NCBI RefSeq assembly: GCF_947496985.1
Contig: NZ_CANMEZ010000009.1
Location: 124,001 to 188,000 of the forward strand
Source of the DNA: an uncultured Kordia sp.
GTDB taxonomy: Bacteria > Bacteroidota > Bacteroidia > Flavobacteriales > Flavobacteriaceae
Length of the DNA stretch: 64,000 bases
Reading direction: 5' to 3'
A program made the translations under genes and the position numbers. The notes beneath the pieces were generated by a model. That model was not told the origin of the DNA, searched no databases, and saw only the letters and a program-made list of their open reading frames with translations. Numbering within the stretch: the stretch's first letter is position 1; the number at the start of each line of letters is the position of its first letter. Positions 44,331 through 56,100 of this stretch are shown one piece after another.

Positions 44331-44360
44331 TTTGATTAAAAAAAATAATCTTTACATTTG
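44331..44360 (+). promoter_or_regulatory. Promoter of the tRNA-tuf cluster (TTTG-N18-TACATTTG)
   Basis: TTTG (44331-44334), 18 bases, TACATTTG (44353-44360) is a full consensus match with the same spacing as the rpsU promoter. The hpf terminator starts two bases after the -7 box, so promoter and terminator overlap. Confidence 0.75.
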
Positions 44361-44361
44361 C

Positions 44362-44389
44362 AGTCCGTTAGAAATAGCGGACTTTTTTT
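44362..44389 (+). terminator. GNRA-capped hairpin after hpf, overlapping the tRNA-tuf promoter
   Basis: AGTCCGTTA and TAGCGGACT pair over 9 positions with a GAAA tetraloop, followed by a T run. It would end the hpf transcript. The promoter directly upstream should start about mid-hairpin, so its own transcript would carry only the second arm. Confidence 0.85.
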
Positions 44390-44399
44390 ATGAGCAAAA

Positions 44400-44473
44400 G
44401 CCGATGTAGCTCAGCTGGCTAGAGCAGCTGATTTGTAATCAGCAGGTCGTGGGTTCGAGTCCCTCCATCGGCT
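44400..44473 (+). tRNA. tRNA-Thr(TGT)
   Basis: It folds as a cloverleaf with acceptor GCCGATG/CATCGGC, anticodon stem CTGAT/ATCAG around loop TTTGTAA and T-loop GGTTCGAGT. The CCA end is not encoded. First of four tRNAs upstream of tuf. Confidence 0.96.
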
Positions 44474-44552
44474 CAAAAGTAAAGTTTAGAATGAAAATTG
44501 AATAACTCGTTCTAAACTGCTCATAAGAACTTTGAAATATTGAATTTTTATT

Positions 44553-44634
<82 letters not shown>

Positions 44635-44645
44635 CTAAATAAAAA

Positions 44646-44718
44646 GCGAAAGTAGCTCAGTTGGTAGAGCGTCAGCCTTCCAAGCTGAATGTCGCCGGTT
44701 CGAACCCGGTCTTTCGCT
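44646..44718 (+). tRNA. tRNA-Gly(TCC)
   Basis: Acceptor GCGAAAG/CTTTCGC, anticodon arm CAGCCTTCCAAGCTG with TCC, T-arm CCGGTTCGAACCCGG. No encoded CCA. Confidence 0.96.
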
Positions 44719-44731
44719 CTATATGTTTCTT

Positions 44732-44803
44732 GCCGATGTAGCTCAGGGGTAGAGTGTTTCCTTGGTAAGGAAGAGGTCACGGGTTCAAATCCCGTCATTG
44801 GCT
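44732..44803 (+). tRNA. tRNA-Thr(GGT)
   Basis: Acceptor GCCGATG/CATTGGC with one wobble, anticodon GGT in TTCCTTGGTAAGGAA, T-loop GGTTCAAAT. Two Thr isoacceptors are thus in this cluster. It is 59 bases before tuf. Confidence 0.96.
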
Positions 44804-44862
44804 CATAAAATGTATAAATTGAACACTAATATATAACTAAGATTAAAAAAAATTATTAAATC

Positions 44863-46047
44863 ATGGCAAAGGAAACTTTTGATCGTTCCAAACCGCACTT
44901 AAATATTGGTACTATTGGACACGTAGATCACGGTAAAACTACATTAACAGCTGCTATTACTAAAGTATTAGCTGATGCTGGTCTTTCTGAAGCAAGAGAC
45001 TTCGATACTATCGATAATGCACCTGAAGAGAAAGAGAGAGGTATTACTATTAATACTGCGCACGTTGAGTATGAAACAGCCAACCGTCACTACGCACACG
45101 TTGACTGTCCAGGTCACGCCGATTATGTAAAGAACATGGTAACGGGAGCTGCTCAAATGGATGGTGCTATCTTAGTAGTTGCTGCTACAGATGGTCCAAT
45201 GCCACAAACTCGTGAGCACATCTTATTAGGACGCCAGGTAGGTATTCCAAGAATTGTAGTATTCTTGAATAAATGTGACATGGTAGATGATGAGGAGTTA
45301 TTAGAGCTTGTTGATATGGAAGTAAGAGATTTACTTTCTTTCTATGAGTATGATGGTGATAACGGACCAGTTATCCAAGGATCTGCTTTAGGAGCTTTAA
45401 ATGGAGAGAAGCAATGGGTTGATACAGTTATGGAATTAATGGAAGCTGTTGATAACTGGATTGAAGAGCCGTTAAGAGAAGTTGATAAAGATTTCTTAAT
45501 GCCAATTGAAGATGTATTCTCAATTACAGGTCGTGGTACTGTTGCAACTGGTCGTATTGAAACTGGTGTGGCTAATACAGGTGATCCAGTTGATATCATT
45601 GGAATGGGAGCTGAGAAATTGACTTCTACTATTACAGGAGTTGAAATGTTTCGTAAAATCCTTGATAGAGGTGAAGCTGGAGATAATGTAGGTATCTTAT
45701 TAAGAGGTATTGAGAAAACTGATATCAAAAGAGGTATGGTAATCTGTAAGCCAGGTTCTGTAACTCCGCACGATAAGTTTAAAGCTGAGGTGTATGTGTT
45801 GAAAAAAGAAGAAGGTGGACGTCACACTCCATTTCACAATAACTACCGTCCTCAGTTCTATGTTCGTACAACGGATGTAACAGGAACAATTACTTTACCA
45901 GAAGGTGTAGAGATGGTTATGCCAGGAGATAACTTAACTATTACTGTTGAGTTGTTAAACACAATTGCGATGAATGTAGGTTTACGTTTTGCAATCCGTG
46001 AAGGTGGTAGAACTGTTGGTGCAGGTCAGGTAACTGAAATTATATAG
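44863..46047 (+). CDS. tuf: Elongation factor Tu
   Basis: EF-Tu brings aminoacyl-tRNA to the ribosome as a GTP complex. The 394-residue protein has [10 protein letters not shown], the [12 protein letters not shown] switch II and NKCDMVDD for GTP binding, and a standard C-terminal barrel ending [11 protein letters not shown]. It lies between a four-tRNA cluster and tRNA-Trp, the usual arrangement of the tufB region. A hairpin terminator follows at 46078-46105. Confidence 0.98.
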   Translation: MAKETFDRSKPHLNIGTIGHVDHGKTTLTAAITKVLADAGLSEARDFDTIDNAPEEKERGITINTAHVEYETANRHYAHVDCPGHADYVKNMVTGAAQMDGAILVVAATDGPMPQTREHILLGRQVGIPRIVVFLNKCDMVDDEELLELVDMEVRDLLSFYEYDGDNGPVIQGSALGALNGEKQWVDTVMELMEAVDNWIEEPLREVDKDFLMPIEDVFSITGRGTVATGRIETGVANTGDPVDIIGMGAEKLTSTITGVEMFRKILDRGEAGDNVGILLRGIEKTDIKRGMVICKPGSVTPHDKFKAEVYVLKKEEGGRHTPFHNNYRPQFYVRTTDVTGTITLPEGVEMVMPGDNLTITVELLNTIAMNVGLRFAIREGGRTVGAGQVTEII

Positions 46048-46077
46048 TTAAAAGTCACTACAAGTAAATAAATACAG

Positions 46078-46105
46078 AGGTGTCCCGTTTTCGGGACGCC
46101 TTTTT
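46078..46105 (+). terminator. tuf terminator
   Basis: AGGTGTCCCG pairs with CGGGACGCCT (one G-U pair) around a TTTT loop, then a T run. It separates tuf from tRNA-Trp. Readthrough to the secE-nusG genes is possible because no clear promoter is seen between. Confidence 0.9.
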
Positions 46106-46117
46106 ATAAAATAGAAT

Positions 46118-46190
46118 ACGGGTTTAGCTCAGTTGGTAGAGCACTGGTCTCCAAAACCAGGTGTCGGGAGTTCGAGCCTCTCAACCCGTG
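46118..46190 (+). tRNA. tRNA-Trp(CCA)
   Basis: Acceptor ACGGGTT/AACCCGT, anticodon arm CTGGTCTCCAAAACCAG with CCA, T-arm GGGAGTTCGAGCCTCTC. It reads the UGG codons that trpL uses for attenuation. It is upstream of secE. Confidence 0.97.
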
Positions 46191-46206
46191 CAAATAAAAT
46201 CACAAT

Positions 46207-46407
46207 ATGGCTGGTATAGTAAATTATGTTAAAGAATCTTTCGAGGAGTTAAGAACTAATGTGACTTGGACAAGTTGGTCTGAGGCTCAGCGTTTAACTA
46301 TCGTAGTGGCTGTCTTCTCTATATTGTTTTCACTAGCAATATGGGGTGTTGATACTGTTTTTGCTGAAGCATTAGGTTATATTTATAAATTAGTTCTAGG
46401 ACAATAA
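46207..46407 (+). CDS. secE: Preprotein translocase subunit SecE
   Basis: The 66-residue protein has the SecE amphipathic helix VKESFEELRTNVTWTSWSEA followed by a single membrane helix (about 34-60). It is the clamp subunit of the SecYEG channel. As in most bacteria it is directly before nusG. Confidence 0.95.
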   Translation: MAGIVNYVKESFEELRTNVTWTSWSEAQRLTIVVAVFSILFSLAIWGVDTVFAEALGYIYKLVLGQ

Positions 46408-46435
46408 TAATCACTCTCAAAAAGATTACTTAATT

Positions 46436-46987
46436 ATGGCGGATTCTAATGTGAAGAAATGGTATGTTGTGAGAGCTGTCAGTGGACAGGAAAATAAAGT
46501 TAAGGCTTATATTGAAAGCGAAATAGTAAGACTTGGTCTGCAGGATTATGTAGAAGAAGTTTTAGTTCCAACGGAAAAGGTAATTCAAATCCGTAATGGG
46601 AAAAAAATAAATAAAGAAAGAGTGTACTTTCCAGGGTATATTATGATTAAGGCAAATATTGCTGGTGAAGTAACGCATGTTATAAAATCTGTTACAAATG
46701 TAATTGGTTTCTTAGGAGAAGTAAAAGGAGGAGATCCTGTTCCTTTAAGACAATCAGAAGTAAATAGGATGTTAGGAAAGGTAGATGAGTTAGCTGTGAA
46801 AACAGATAATGTTGCAATTCCGTTTACGTTAGGAGAAACAGTAAAGGTGATTGATGGTCCTTTCAATGGTTTCAATGGAACTGTAGAGAAAATCAATGAA
46901 GAAAAACGTAAGTTAGAAGTAATGGTGAAAATATTCGGAAGAAAAACTCCATTAGAGCTAAGTTACATGCAAGTAGAGAAAATATAA
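46436..46987 (+). CDS. nusG: Transcription termination/antitermination protein NusG
   Basis: The 183-residue protein has the N-terminal NGN domain (KKWYVVRAVSGQENKVKAYI, then VYFPGYIMI) and a C-terminal KOW motif (GETVKVIDGPFNGFNGTVEKI). NusG binds RNA polymerase and links it to Rho or ribosomal S10. It lies in the conserved secE-nusG-rplK order. Confidence 0.97.
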   Translation: MADSNVKKWYVVRAVSGQENKVKAYIESEIVRLGLQDYVEEVLVPTEKVIQIRNGKKINKERVYFPGYIMIKANIAGEVTHVIKSVTNVIGFLGEVKGGDPVPLRQSEVNRMLGKVDELAVKTDNVAIPFTLGETVKVIDGPFNGFNGTVEKINEEKRKLEVMVKIFGRKTPLELSYMQVEKI

Positions 46988-47060
46988 TTGTTACATATTA
47001 TATATTACGTAGGCATTTTTAGCTTCCAATTAAAAATGTTATACACTTAAAAACAAGAAA

Positions 47061-47498
47061 ATGGCAAAAGAATTAAGTAAAGTAGTTAAGCTACAAGTTA
47101 GGGGAGGTGCAGCGAATCCGTCGCCACCGGTTGGACCCGCTTTAGGTGCTGCCGGAGTTAATATCATGGAGTTCTGTAAGCAGTTCAATGCGAGAACACA
47201 AGATAAACAAGGTAAGGTGGTACCAGTTGTTATTTCTGTATACAAAGACAAATCTTTTGACTTTGTAGTGAAAACAGCGCCAGCAGCAGTTCAGCTAATG
47301 GAAGCGGCAAAGATTAAAAAAGGATCAGGAGAGCCAAACCGTAAAAAGGTAGCAAGCGTTACTTGGGATCAAGTAAAAGCAATTGCAGAAGACAAAATGG
47401 TGGACTTAAATGCGTTTACACCTGAGTCAGCAATGAGTATGGTTGCAGGAACTGCAAGATCTATGGGATTAACAGTATCTGGAGATAAACCTTTTTAA
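47061..47498 (+). CDS. rplK: 50S ribosomal protein uL11
   Basis: The 145-residue protein shows [20 protein letters not shown], the uL11 signature, and the C-terminal rRNA-binding helix region. The 73-bp leader holds an 8-bp stem (CATTTTTA with TAAAAATG, 47014-47038), which might be regulatory. It is the first gene of the ribosomal part of the operon and 13 bp upstream of rplA. Confidence 0.98.
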   Translation: MAKELSKVVKLQVRGGAANPSPPVGPALGAAGVNIMEFCKQFNARTQDKQGKVVPVVISVYKDKSFDFVVKTAPAAVQLMEAAKIKKGSGEPNRKKVASVTWDQVKAIAEDKMVDLNAFTPESAMSMVAGTARSMGLTVSGDKPF

Positions 47499-47511
47499 AT
47501 CGTAAGAACAA

Positions 47512-48201
47512 ATGGCACGAGTAACAAAAAAGCAAAAAGAAGCTTTAGCTAAAGTTGACAGAAATAAAATGTATTCTGTTACTGAGGCGTCAAGCTTAGT
47601 GAAAGAAATAACAAATGTAAAATTTGATGCATCTGTAGACCTTGCTGTTAGATTAGGTGTTGATCCACGTAAAGCTAACCAAATGGTAAGAGGAGTGGTA
47701 ACATTACCACATGGAACAGGTAAAGATGTGAAAGTTTTAGCATTAGTAACTCCAGATAAAGAAGCAGAAGCTAAAGAAGCAGGAGCTGACTTTGTTGGAT
47801 TAGATGAGTTCCTTCAAAAAATAAAAGGTGGTTGGACAGATGTTGATGTAATTATCACTATGCCAAGCGTTATGGGTAAATTAGGTCCTTTAGGTCGTAT
47901 ATTAGGACCAAGAGGTTTAATGCCAAACCCAAAGACCGGAACTGTAACAATGGATGTTGCAAAAGCTGTAAAAGAAGTGAAAGCTGGTAAAATTGACTTT
48001 AAAGTTGATAAAACTGGAATCGTTCATGCAGCAATAGGAAAATCTTCATTCTCTGCAGATAAAATCGAAGGGAATGCAAATGAATTATTACAAACGTTAG
48101 TAAAATTGAAGCCAACTGCGGCTAAAGGTACATACATTAAGAGTATTTATATGTCTAGTACTATGAGCCCAAGTATAGCTGTTGATCCAAAAACAGTTTA
48201 A
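47512..48201 (+). CDS. rplA: 50S ribosomal protein uL1
   Basis: The 229-residue protein has the uL1 motifs [31 protein letters not shown]. In other bacteria uL1 is a translational repressor of its own operon. It follows rplK by 13 bp and precedes rplJ by 25 bp. Confidence 0.98.
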   Translation: MARVTKKQKEALAKVDRNKMYSVTEASSLVKEITNVKFDASVDLAVRLGVDPRKANQMVRGVVTLPHGTGKDVKVLALVTPDKEAEAKEAGADFVGLDEFLQKIKGGWTDVDVIITMPSVMGKLGPLGRILGPRGLMPNPKTGTVTMDVAKAVKEVKAGKIDFKVDKTGIVHAAIGKSSFSADKIEGNANELLQTLVKLKPTAAKGTYIKSIYMSSTMSPSIAVDPKTV

Positions 48202-48226
48202 TTGGTAGTTAAAATAGATTTTTATC

Positions 48227-48748
48227 ATGACTAAAGAAGAAAAATTAGTAGTAATAGAAGAATTAACTGCACAGTTAGCTGATAATACGAATATTTACTT
48301 AACTGACATCTCAGGGTTAAATGCTGAAGCTACTTCAGACTTAAGAAGAGCATGTTTCAAGGGAAATATTAAACTTGCAGTAATCAAAAACACATTGCTT
48401 GCTAAAGCAATGGAAGCTTCTGATAAGGATTTCGGTGAACTTCCTCAAGTATTAAAAGGAAACACTTCATTAATGCTTTCAGAAACAGGGAACGCTCCTG
48501 CTAAATTAATTAAAGAGTTCAGAAAGAAAAGAAAAGCTGAAAAGCCAATCTTAAAAGGAGCTTTTATTGAAACAGCGGTTTTCGTAGGAGACGATCAATT
48601 AGAGGCATTAGTAAATATCAAATCTAGAGAAGAGCTTATTGGAGAAATTATTGGATTATTACAATCTCCAGCTAAGAACGTTGTTTCTGCACTTCAATCT
48701 GGAGGAGGGAAAATTGCTGGTATCTTAAAAACATTATCTGAAAGATAA
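48227..48748 (+). CDS. rplJ: 50S ribosomal protein uL10
   Basis: The 173-residue protein begins MTKEEKLVVIEELTAQL and has the C-terminal helices that bind bL12 dimers. The spacer to rplA is only 25 bp, so the long L10-leader RNA seen in many bacteria cannot be present at this position. Confidence 0.98.
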   Translation: MTKEEKLVVIEELTAQLADNTNIYLTDISGLNAEATSDLRRACFKGNIKLAVIKNTLLAKAMEASDKDFGELPQVLKGNTSLMLSETGNAPAKLIKEFRKKRKAEKPILKGAFIETAVFVGDDQLEALVNIKSREELIGEIIGLLQSPAKNVVSALQSGGGKIAGILKTLSER

Positions 48749-48812
48749 TCTAGAAAGTACGCACTTAATAAAACAAATATTTAACAAAACATTATTTTTA
48801 AAACGATAGAAA

Positions 48813-49187
48813 ATGGCAGATTTAAAAGAATTCGCAGAACAATTAGTTAACTTAACTGTAAAAGAAGTTAATGAGTTAGCAGATATATTAAAAGACGAGT
48901 ATGGTATTGAGCCTGCTGCTGCTGCTGCAGTAGTTGCTGCTGGACCTGCTGGTGGAGGAGAAGAAGCTGACGAGCAAACTGAGTTTGACGTAATCTTAAA
49001 AGCTCCAGGAGGATCTAAATTAGCAGTAGTTAAATTAGTGAAAGAATTAACAGGATTAGGTCTTAAAGATGCTAAAGGAATTGTTGATTCAGCACCAGCT
49101 GCAATTAAAGAAGGAGTATCTAAAGATGAGGCTGAAGGTCTTAAAGCATCTTTAGAAGAAGCAGGAGCAGAGGTTGAGCTTAAGTAA
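48813..49187 (+). CDS. rplL: 50S ribosomal protein bL12 (L7/L12)
   Basis: The 124-residue acidic protein has an N-terminal dimerisation part, an Ala-rich hinge ([14 protein letters not shown]) and the conserved C-terminal domain [24 protein letters not shown]. It recruits translation GTPases to the ribosome. A long hairpin separates it from rpoB. Confidence 0.98.
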   Translation: MADLKEFAEQLVNLTVKEVNELADILKDEYGIEPAAAAAVVAAGPAGGGEEADEQTEFDVILKAPGGSKLAVVKLVKELTGLGLKDAKGIVDSAPAAIKEGVSKDEAEGLKASLEEAGAEVELK

Positions 49188-49192
49188 GCTTA

Positions 49193-49247
49193 CCAAGCTA
49201 TAAAAACTTGGTTTAGGTCTTTGGGATAGTCCCCATAGACCTAAACC
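49193..49247 (+). promoter_or_regulatory. rplL-rpoB intergenic hairpins
   Basis: GGTTTAGGTCT (49210-49220) pairs with AGACCTAAACC (49237-49247), with an inner TGGG/CCCA stem, followed by CTTTTGTG. An alternative stem ACCAAG/CTTGGT (49193-49211) uses the same CTTGGT. This fits a partial terminator that tunes rpoB relative to the ribosomal genes; an alternative pairing may modulate it. Confidence 0.65.
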
Positions 49248-49309
49248 CTTTTGTGTATATAAGCGTGAATACGTTTTATTTTATTTTATTTTAATCATAA
49301 TATTGTCCA

Positions 49310-52300
49310 TTGATGTTCACAAATCAGACTGAAAGATTAAATTTCGCCTCGGCAAAACATACACCTAAATATCCAGATTTTCTAGATATTCAGATCAAGT
49401 CATTCCAAGATTTCTTTCAATTAGAAACGAAATCGGAAGAGCGCGGCGAAGAAGGATTATATAACACCTTCCAAGAAAACTTTCCAATTACAGACACGCG
49501 TAATCAATTCGTATTAGAATTCCTCGATTACTTTGTCGACCCACCGAGATACAATATTCAAGAATGTATTGAAAGAGGATTAACTTACAGTGTGCCGTTA
49601 AAAGCACGTTTAAAATTGTACTGTACAGATCCAGAGCACGAAGACTTTGAAACAATTGTACAAGATGTTTATTTAGGAACTATTCCTTATATGACTCCAA
49701 GTGGAACGTTCTGTATTAACGGAGCGGAACGTGTAGTAGTTTCTCAATTACACCGTTCACCAGGGGTGTTTTTTGGACAATCTTTCCATGCAAATGGAAC
49801 TAAGCTTTATTCTGCCAGAGTAATTCCTTTTAAAGGATCATGGATAGAATTTGCAACTGATATCAATAGTGTAATGTATGCATATATTGATAGAAAGAAA
49901 AAATTACCTGTAACTACATTATTTAGAGCTATTGGTTTCGAAAGTGATAAAGATATCCTTGAGATATTTGACCTTGCGGAAGAAGTGAAAGTTTCTAAAA
50001 GTGGACTTAAAAAAGTACTTGGTCGTAAGTTGGCTGCACGTGTATTAAATACATGGCACGAAGACTTTGTAGATGAAGATACAGGAGAAGTAGTATCTAT
50101 TGAACGTAATGAAATAGTTCTTGATAGAGATACTGTTTTAGAAAAAGAACACATAGAAGAAATCGTCGAAGCTGGTGTGAAAACTATTCTTTTACATAAA
50201 GAAGAGAATCAAGCTGGTGATTATGCGATTATCCATAATACATTACAAAAAGACCCTACAAACTCTGAAAAAGAAGCTGTAGAACATATTTATCGTCAAT
50301 TACGTAATGCTGAGCCGCCAGATGAGGAAACAGCGCGTGGTATCATCGATAAATTATTCTTCTCTGACCAACGTTACAACCTTGGTGGAGTAGGTCGTTA
50401 CCGTATGAACAAGAAGTTAGGATTGAATATCGATATGGATAAGCAAGTCTTAACAAAAGAAGATATTATCACAATCATCAAGTACTTAATTGAGTTAATT
50501 AACTCTAAGGCGGAAATTGATGATATTGATCACTTATCTAACAGACGTGTTCGTACAGTAGGAGAACAATTAGCACAACAGTTCGGTGTTGGACTTGCAC
50601 GTATGGCAAGAACAATTCGTGAACGAATGAATGTTAGAGATAATGAGGTATTTACACCAATCGATTTGATTAACGCAAAAACCTTATCATCTGTAATTAA
50701 TTCATTCTTCGGAACGAACCAGTTATCTCAGTTTATGGATCAAACGAATCCATTGGCAGAAATTACACACAAACGTCGTCTATCGGCTTTAGGACCTGGA
50801 GGGCTTTCAAGAGAAAGAGCAGGTTTCGAGGTGCGTGATGTTCACTATACACACTACGGACGTTTATGTCCTATTGAAACACCAGAAGGACCGAATATTG
50901 GTTTGATATCTTCTCTTGGGGTATTCGCGAAAGTGAACTCTATGGGATTCTTAGAAACTCCATATCGTAAGGTTGAGAATGGAAAAGTTGATATCAACAA
51001 GTTCTCATACTTAAGTGCAGAGGAAGAAGAAGGAATGAAAATTTCACAAGCAAACATTCCTACAACTGAAGACGGTACTATTAGTGTTGAAAAAGTAATT
51101 GCTCGTGAAGAAGGAGATTTCCCAGTGGTTTCTCCATCTGAAGTAGATTACACGGATGTTGCACCTAATCAAATTGCATCAATCTCTGCGTCATTAATTC
51201 CATTCTTGGAACATGATGATGCCAACCGTGCATTGATGGGATCAAACATGATGCGTCAAGCAGTACCATTATTACGTCCACAATCACCAATAGTGGGAAC
51301 TGGATTGGAACGTCAAGTAGCGTCTGATTCAAGAGTATTGATCAATGCAGAAGGTGATGGATATGCTGAGTACGTAGATGCAAATAAAATTACAATTAAG
51401 TATGATCGTACGGATGCTGAAAGATTAGTAAGTTTTGATGTAGATTCAAAAACATATAACTTAATCAAGTTCCGTAAAACAAATCAAAGTACATCTATTA
51501 ACTTAAAACCAATTGTTAGAAAAGGTGATAGAGTTAAAAAAGGACAAGTACTTTGTGAAGGATATGCAACTCAAAAAGGAGAATTGGCACTTGGACGTAA
51601 CATGAAAGTTGCCTTCATGCCTTGGAAAGGATATAACTTTGAGGATGCAATTGTAATCTCTGAAAAAGTAGTCCGTGAAGATATTTTTACGTCTATTCAT
51701 ATTGATGAATATTCAATGGATGTAAGAGATACAAAGCTAGGTGCTGAAGAATTAACAAATGATATTCCTAACGTTTCTGAAGAGGCTACAAAAGACTTAG
51801 ATGAAAACGGAATGATCAGAATTGGTGCTGAAGTAAAACCTGGAGATATTCTTATTGGTAAAATTACACCAAAAGGAGAGTCAGATCCTACACCAGAAGA
51901 AAAATTATTGCGTGCAATCTTCGGAGATAAAGCAGGTGATGTAAAAGATGCTTCATTAAAGGCATCTCCATCATTACATGGGGTTGTAATTAATAAAAAA
52001 TTATTCTCAAGAGCTATCAAAGACAAGCGTAAGAGAGCTAAAGATAAAGAAGAAATCGCAACTTTAGAACTTGAATACGCAACTAAGTTTGAAGATTTAA
52101 GAGGAGTATTAATAGAAAAACTATTTACTATTGTAAATGGTAAAACTTCTCAAGGTGTTCAAAATGATTTAGGAGAAGAAGTGTTGCCAAAAGGGAAGAA
52201 GTTTACCTTAAAAATGCTGAATGCTGTTGAAGATTATGCACATTTAACAGGTGGAACTTGGACAACGGATACGGAAACAAACACTGCTGTTGCTGATTTA

Positions 52301-53122
52301 GTACACAACTATAAAATTAAACTTAATGATCTTCAAGGAGCGTTAAGAAGAGATAAATTTACAATCTCAGTTGGAGATGAGTTACCAGCAGGAATTTTAA
52401 AACTTGCAAAAGTTTACATCGCTAAAAAGCGTAAACTAAAAGTAGGTGATAAAATGGCAGGACGTCACGGAAACAAAGGTATTGTTGCACGTATTGTACG
52501 TCAAGAAGATATGCCTTTCTTAGAAGACGGAACGCCAGTTGATATTGTATTAAATCCATTAGGTGTACCTTCTCGTATGAATATCGGTCAGATTTATGAA
52601 ACGGTATTAGGATGGGCAGGAGAAAAACTTGATAGAAAATATGCAACACCAATCTTTGACGGTGCTTCTTTAGATCAAATCAATGAAATTACTGATTCAG
52701 CAGGAGTTCCAAGATTTGGACATACATATCTTTATGATGGAGGAACAGGAGAACGTTTTGATCAGCCAGCAACAGTAGGAATTATCTATATGCTGAAACT
52801 TGGTCACATGGTAGATGATAAAATGCACGCACGTTCAATTGGACCATACTCATTAATTACACAACAGCCATTAGGTGGTAAAGCACAATTTGGAGGTCAG
52901 CGTTTTGGAGAGATGGAAGTTTGGGCACTAGAAGCATATGGAGCATCAAGTACACTAAGAGAAATACTGACTGTAAAATCTGATGATGTAATTGGAAGAG
53001 CTAAAACATACGAAGCAATCGTAAAAGGTGAACCAATGCCAGAACCAGGATTACCTGAATCATTCAATGTATTAATGCATGAATTGAAAGGTCTTGGATT
53101 AGACATTAGATTAGAGGAATAA
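49310..53122 (+). CDS. rpoB: RNA polymerase subunit beta
   Basis: The 1,270-residue protein is full length. Typical motifs include [19 protein letters not shown] in the rifampicin region and [20 protein letters not shown], then [13 protein letters not shown] and the C-terminal [24 protein letters not shown]. It carries part of the active centre and DNA channel. A first ATG at 49313 is also in frame. The rifampicin-region residues look wild-type by eye, with no obvious resistance substitution. Confidence 0.99.
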   Translation: MMFTNQTERLNFASAKHTPKYPDFLDIQIKSFQDFFQLETKSEERGEEGLYNTFQENFPITDTRNQFVLEFLDYFVDPPRYNIQECIERGLTYSVPLKARLKLYCTDPEHEDFETIVQDVYLGTIPYMTPSGTFCINGAERVVVSQLHRSPGVFFGQSFHANGTKLYSARVIPFKGSWIEFATDINSVMYAYIDRKKKLPVTTLFRAIGFESDKDILEIFDLAEEVKVSKSGLKKVLGRKLAARVLNTWHEDFVDEDTGEVVSIERNEIVLDRDTVLEKEHIEEIVEAGVKTILLHKEENQAGDYAIIHNTLQKDPTNSEKEAVEHIYRQLRNAEPPDEETARGIIDKLFFSDQRYNLGGVGRYRMNKKLGLNIDMDKQVLTKEDIITIIKYLIELINSKAEIDDIDHLSNRRVRTVGEQLAQQFGVGLARMARTIRERMNVRDNEVFTPIDLINAKTLSSVINSFFGTNQLSQFMDQTNPLAEITHKRRLSALGPGGLSRERAGFEVRDVHYTHYGRLCPIETPEGPNIGLISSLGVFAKVNSMGFLETPYRKVENGKVDINKFSYLSAEEEEGMKISQANIPTTEDGTISVEKVIAREEGDFPVVSPSEVDYTDVAPNQIASISASLIPFLEHDDANRALMGSNMMRQAVPLLRPQSPIVGTGLERQVASDSRVLINAEGDGYAEYVDANKITIKYDRTDAERLVSFDVDSKTYNLIKFRKTNQSTSINLKPIVRKGDRVKKGQVLCEGYATQKGELALGRNMKVAFMPWKGYNFEDAIVISEKVVREDIFTSIHIDEYSMDVRDTKLGAEELTNDIPNVSEEATKDLDENGMIRIGAEVKPGDILIGKITPKGESDPTPEEKLLRAIFGDKAGDVKDASLKASPSLHGVVINKKLFSRAIKDKRKRAKDKEEIATLELEYATKFEDLRGVLIEKLFTIVNGKTSQGVQNDLGEEVLPKGKKFTLKMLNAVEDYAHLTGGTWTTDTETNTAVADLVHNYKIKLNDLQGALRRDKFTISVGDELPAGILKLAKVYIAKKRKLKVGDKMAGRHGNKGIVARIVRQEDMPFLEDGTPVDIVLNPLGVPSRMNIGQIYETVLGWAGEKLDRKYATPIFDGASLDQINEITDSAGVPRFGHTYLYDGGTGERFDQPATVGIIYMLKLGHMVDDKMHARSIGPYSLITQQPLGGKAQFGGQRFGEMEVWALEAYGASSTLREILTVKSDDVIGRAKTYEAIVKGEPMPEPGLPESFNVLMHELKGLGLDIRLEE

Positions 53123-53191
53123 ATTATAAATGCCGTGTAGCTTCAAAACTGCACGGCTACAATTACACATAATTCATTATCAACCATTAGT

Positions 53192-56100
53192 ATGGCAAGA
53201 AATAAAGATAAGAATACTGTAAAGAGATTTAATAAAATCTCAATAGGTTTAGCCTCTCCGGAGTCTATATTAGCAGCATCAAAAGGTGAAGTGCTAAAAC
53301 CTGAAACAATCAACTATCGTACACACAAACCAGAGCGTGACGGATTATTCTGTGAACGTATTTTTGGACCTGTAAAAGATTACGAATGTGCTTGTGGTAA
53401 ATACAAGAGAATTCGTTACAAAGGAATCGTTTGTGATCGTTGTGGTGTTGAAGTAACAGAAAAGAAAGTACGTAGAGATAGAGTTGGTCATATCAACTTA
53501 GTTGTGCCAGTAGCACACATTTGGTATTTCCGTTCTTTACCAAACAAAATAGGATACCTTTTAGGTTTACCATCTAAGAAATTAGATATGATTATTTACT
53601 ACGAACGTTATGTAGTAATTCAGCCAGGTGAAGCTAAAAACGAAGCTGGTGAGCCAGTTCAAAAAATGGATTTCCTTACGGAAGAAGAATACTTAAATAT
53701 TCTTGAATCACTTCCACAAGAAAACCTATACTTAGACGATACAGACTCTAACAAGTTTATTGCTAAAATGGGAGCTGAATGTTTAATTGAATTATTATCA
53801 AGAATTGATTTAGATCAATTATCATTCGACTTACGTCACAAAGCAAACAACGAAACATCTAAACAACGTAAAACGGAAGCATTAAAGCGTCTACAAGTTG
53901 TTGAGTCATTACGTGATGCGAACAAAAACCGTGAAAACCGTCCAGAATGGATGATCATGAAAGTTGTTCCTGTAATTCCGCCAGAATTACGTCCATTAGT
54001 GCCGTTAGATGGAGGTCGTTTTGCAACGTCTGATTTAAATGATTTATATCGTAGAGTAATTATCAGAAACAATCGTTTAAAAAGATTAATGGAGATCAAA
54101 GCTCCTGAAGTAATCTTACGTAACGAGAAGCGCATGCTTCAAGAATCTGTAGATTCATTATTCGATAACACGCGTAAATCATCAGCAGTAAAAACTGATT
54201 CTAACAGACCATTAAAATCATTATCTGATTCCTTAAAAGGTAAGCAAGGACGTTTTCGTCAAAACTTACTTGGAAAACGTGTGGATTATTCAGCACGTTC
54301 GGTAATTGTTGTTGGTCCAGAATTAAAATTATACGAATGTGGATTGCCTAAAAACATGGCAGCAGAATTATACAAGCCTTTTGTGATTCGTAAGTTAATT
54401 GAAAGAGGTATTGTAAAAACTGTAAAATCTGCAAAGAAAATTATAGACAAAAAAGAGCCAGTAGTTTGGGATATCTTGGATAACGTAATTAAAGGTCATC
54501 CAGTATTACTAAACCGTGCGCCTACGCTTCACAGATTAGGTATTCAGGCATTCCAGCCAAAACTTATTGAAGGAAAAGCGATTCAGTTACACCCATTAGC
54601 ATGTACGGCATTTAATGCCGATTTTGATGGGGATCAGATGGCGGTGCATTTACCATTAGGACCAGAAGCAATTTTAGAGGCGCAATTATTAATGTTAGCT
54701 TCTCAAAACATTCTGAATCCTGCGAATGGTTCACCAATTACTGTACCTTCTCAGGATATGGTATTAGGTTTATACTATATGACGAAGTTGCGTAAATCTA
54801 CTCCAGAAAGAAAAATTAAAGGAGAAGGATTAACGTTCTATTCAGCTGAGGAAGTTGTAATGGCTTACAATGAGAAAAAAGTAGAATTAAATGCTTCTAT
54901 CAGAATTAGAGCAATTGACTTTAATGCAGAAGGAGAATTAGTTCCACAAATTATAGAAACAACTGTTGGACGTGTACTTTTCAATCAAAAAGTACCAGCA
55001 CAAGCAGGTTATATCAATGAAGTATTAACGAAAAAATCGTTACGTAGTATCATAGGTGGAATCTTACGAGTGACTGATATTCCAACAACATCTGCTTTCT
55101 TAGATGATATCAAAGGTCTTGGATATGGATTTGCCTTTAGAGGTGGATTATCATTCAGTTTGGGAGATATCATTATTCCAAAAGAAAAGCAATCATTAAT
55201 TGATAAAGCTAACGCTGAAGTAGATACAATTACCATGAACTATAACATGGGATTAATCACAAACAACGAGCGTTACAATCAGGTAATTGATAAATGGACA
55301 ACAACGAATGCAAACCTTACGGAGTTGTCTATGAAGCACATTAGTGAAGATCAACAAGGATTTAACTCTGTGTATATGATGCTTGATTCTGGAGCCCGTG
55401 GTTCGAAAGAGCAAATTCGTCAGTTAACTGGTATGCGTGGATTAATGGCGAAGCCGAAAAAATCGACTGCTGGTGGTGGAGAAATTATTGAAAACCCGAT
55501 TCTTTCTAACTTTAAAGAAGGATTATCGATCTTAGAATACTTTATCTCTACTCACGGTGCGCGTAAAGGTCTTGCCGATACCGCATTAAAAACTGCCGAT
55601 GCAGGATATTTAACTCGTCGTTTAGTAGATGTATCTCAAGATGTAATTGTGAACATTCATGATTGTGAAACATTAAGAGGTGTTGAAGTTAAAGCATTAA
55701 AGAAAAACGAAGATGTAGTTGAACCATTAAAGGATCGTATCTTAGGTAGAATTTCTCTACATGATGTATACAATCCGTTAACGGAAGAAGTTTTAGTAGC
55801 TGCAGGAGAAGGAATCAATGAAGAAATTGCACAAGCTATTGAAGATTCACCAGTAGAATCTGTTGAAGTACGTTCTCCATTAACATGTGAAGCTCCAAAA
55901 GGTATTTGTGCTAAGTGTTACGGACGTAACCTTTCTACAAACAAGATGGTTCAAATTGGAGAAGCTGTTGGAGTTGTTGCTGCACAATCTATTGGAGAAC
56001 CAGGAACACAGTTAACGCTACGTACATTCCACATGGGAGGTACAGCAAGTAACATTTCTGAAGAAAACCAATTAAAAGCTAAATTTGCGGGTGTTGCTGA

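Noticed and set aside
48202-48226. L10 leader RNA before rplJ
   Set aside because: Only 25 bp separate rplA and rplJ, too short for that RNA.
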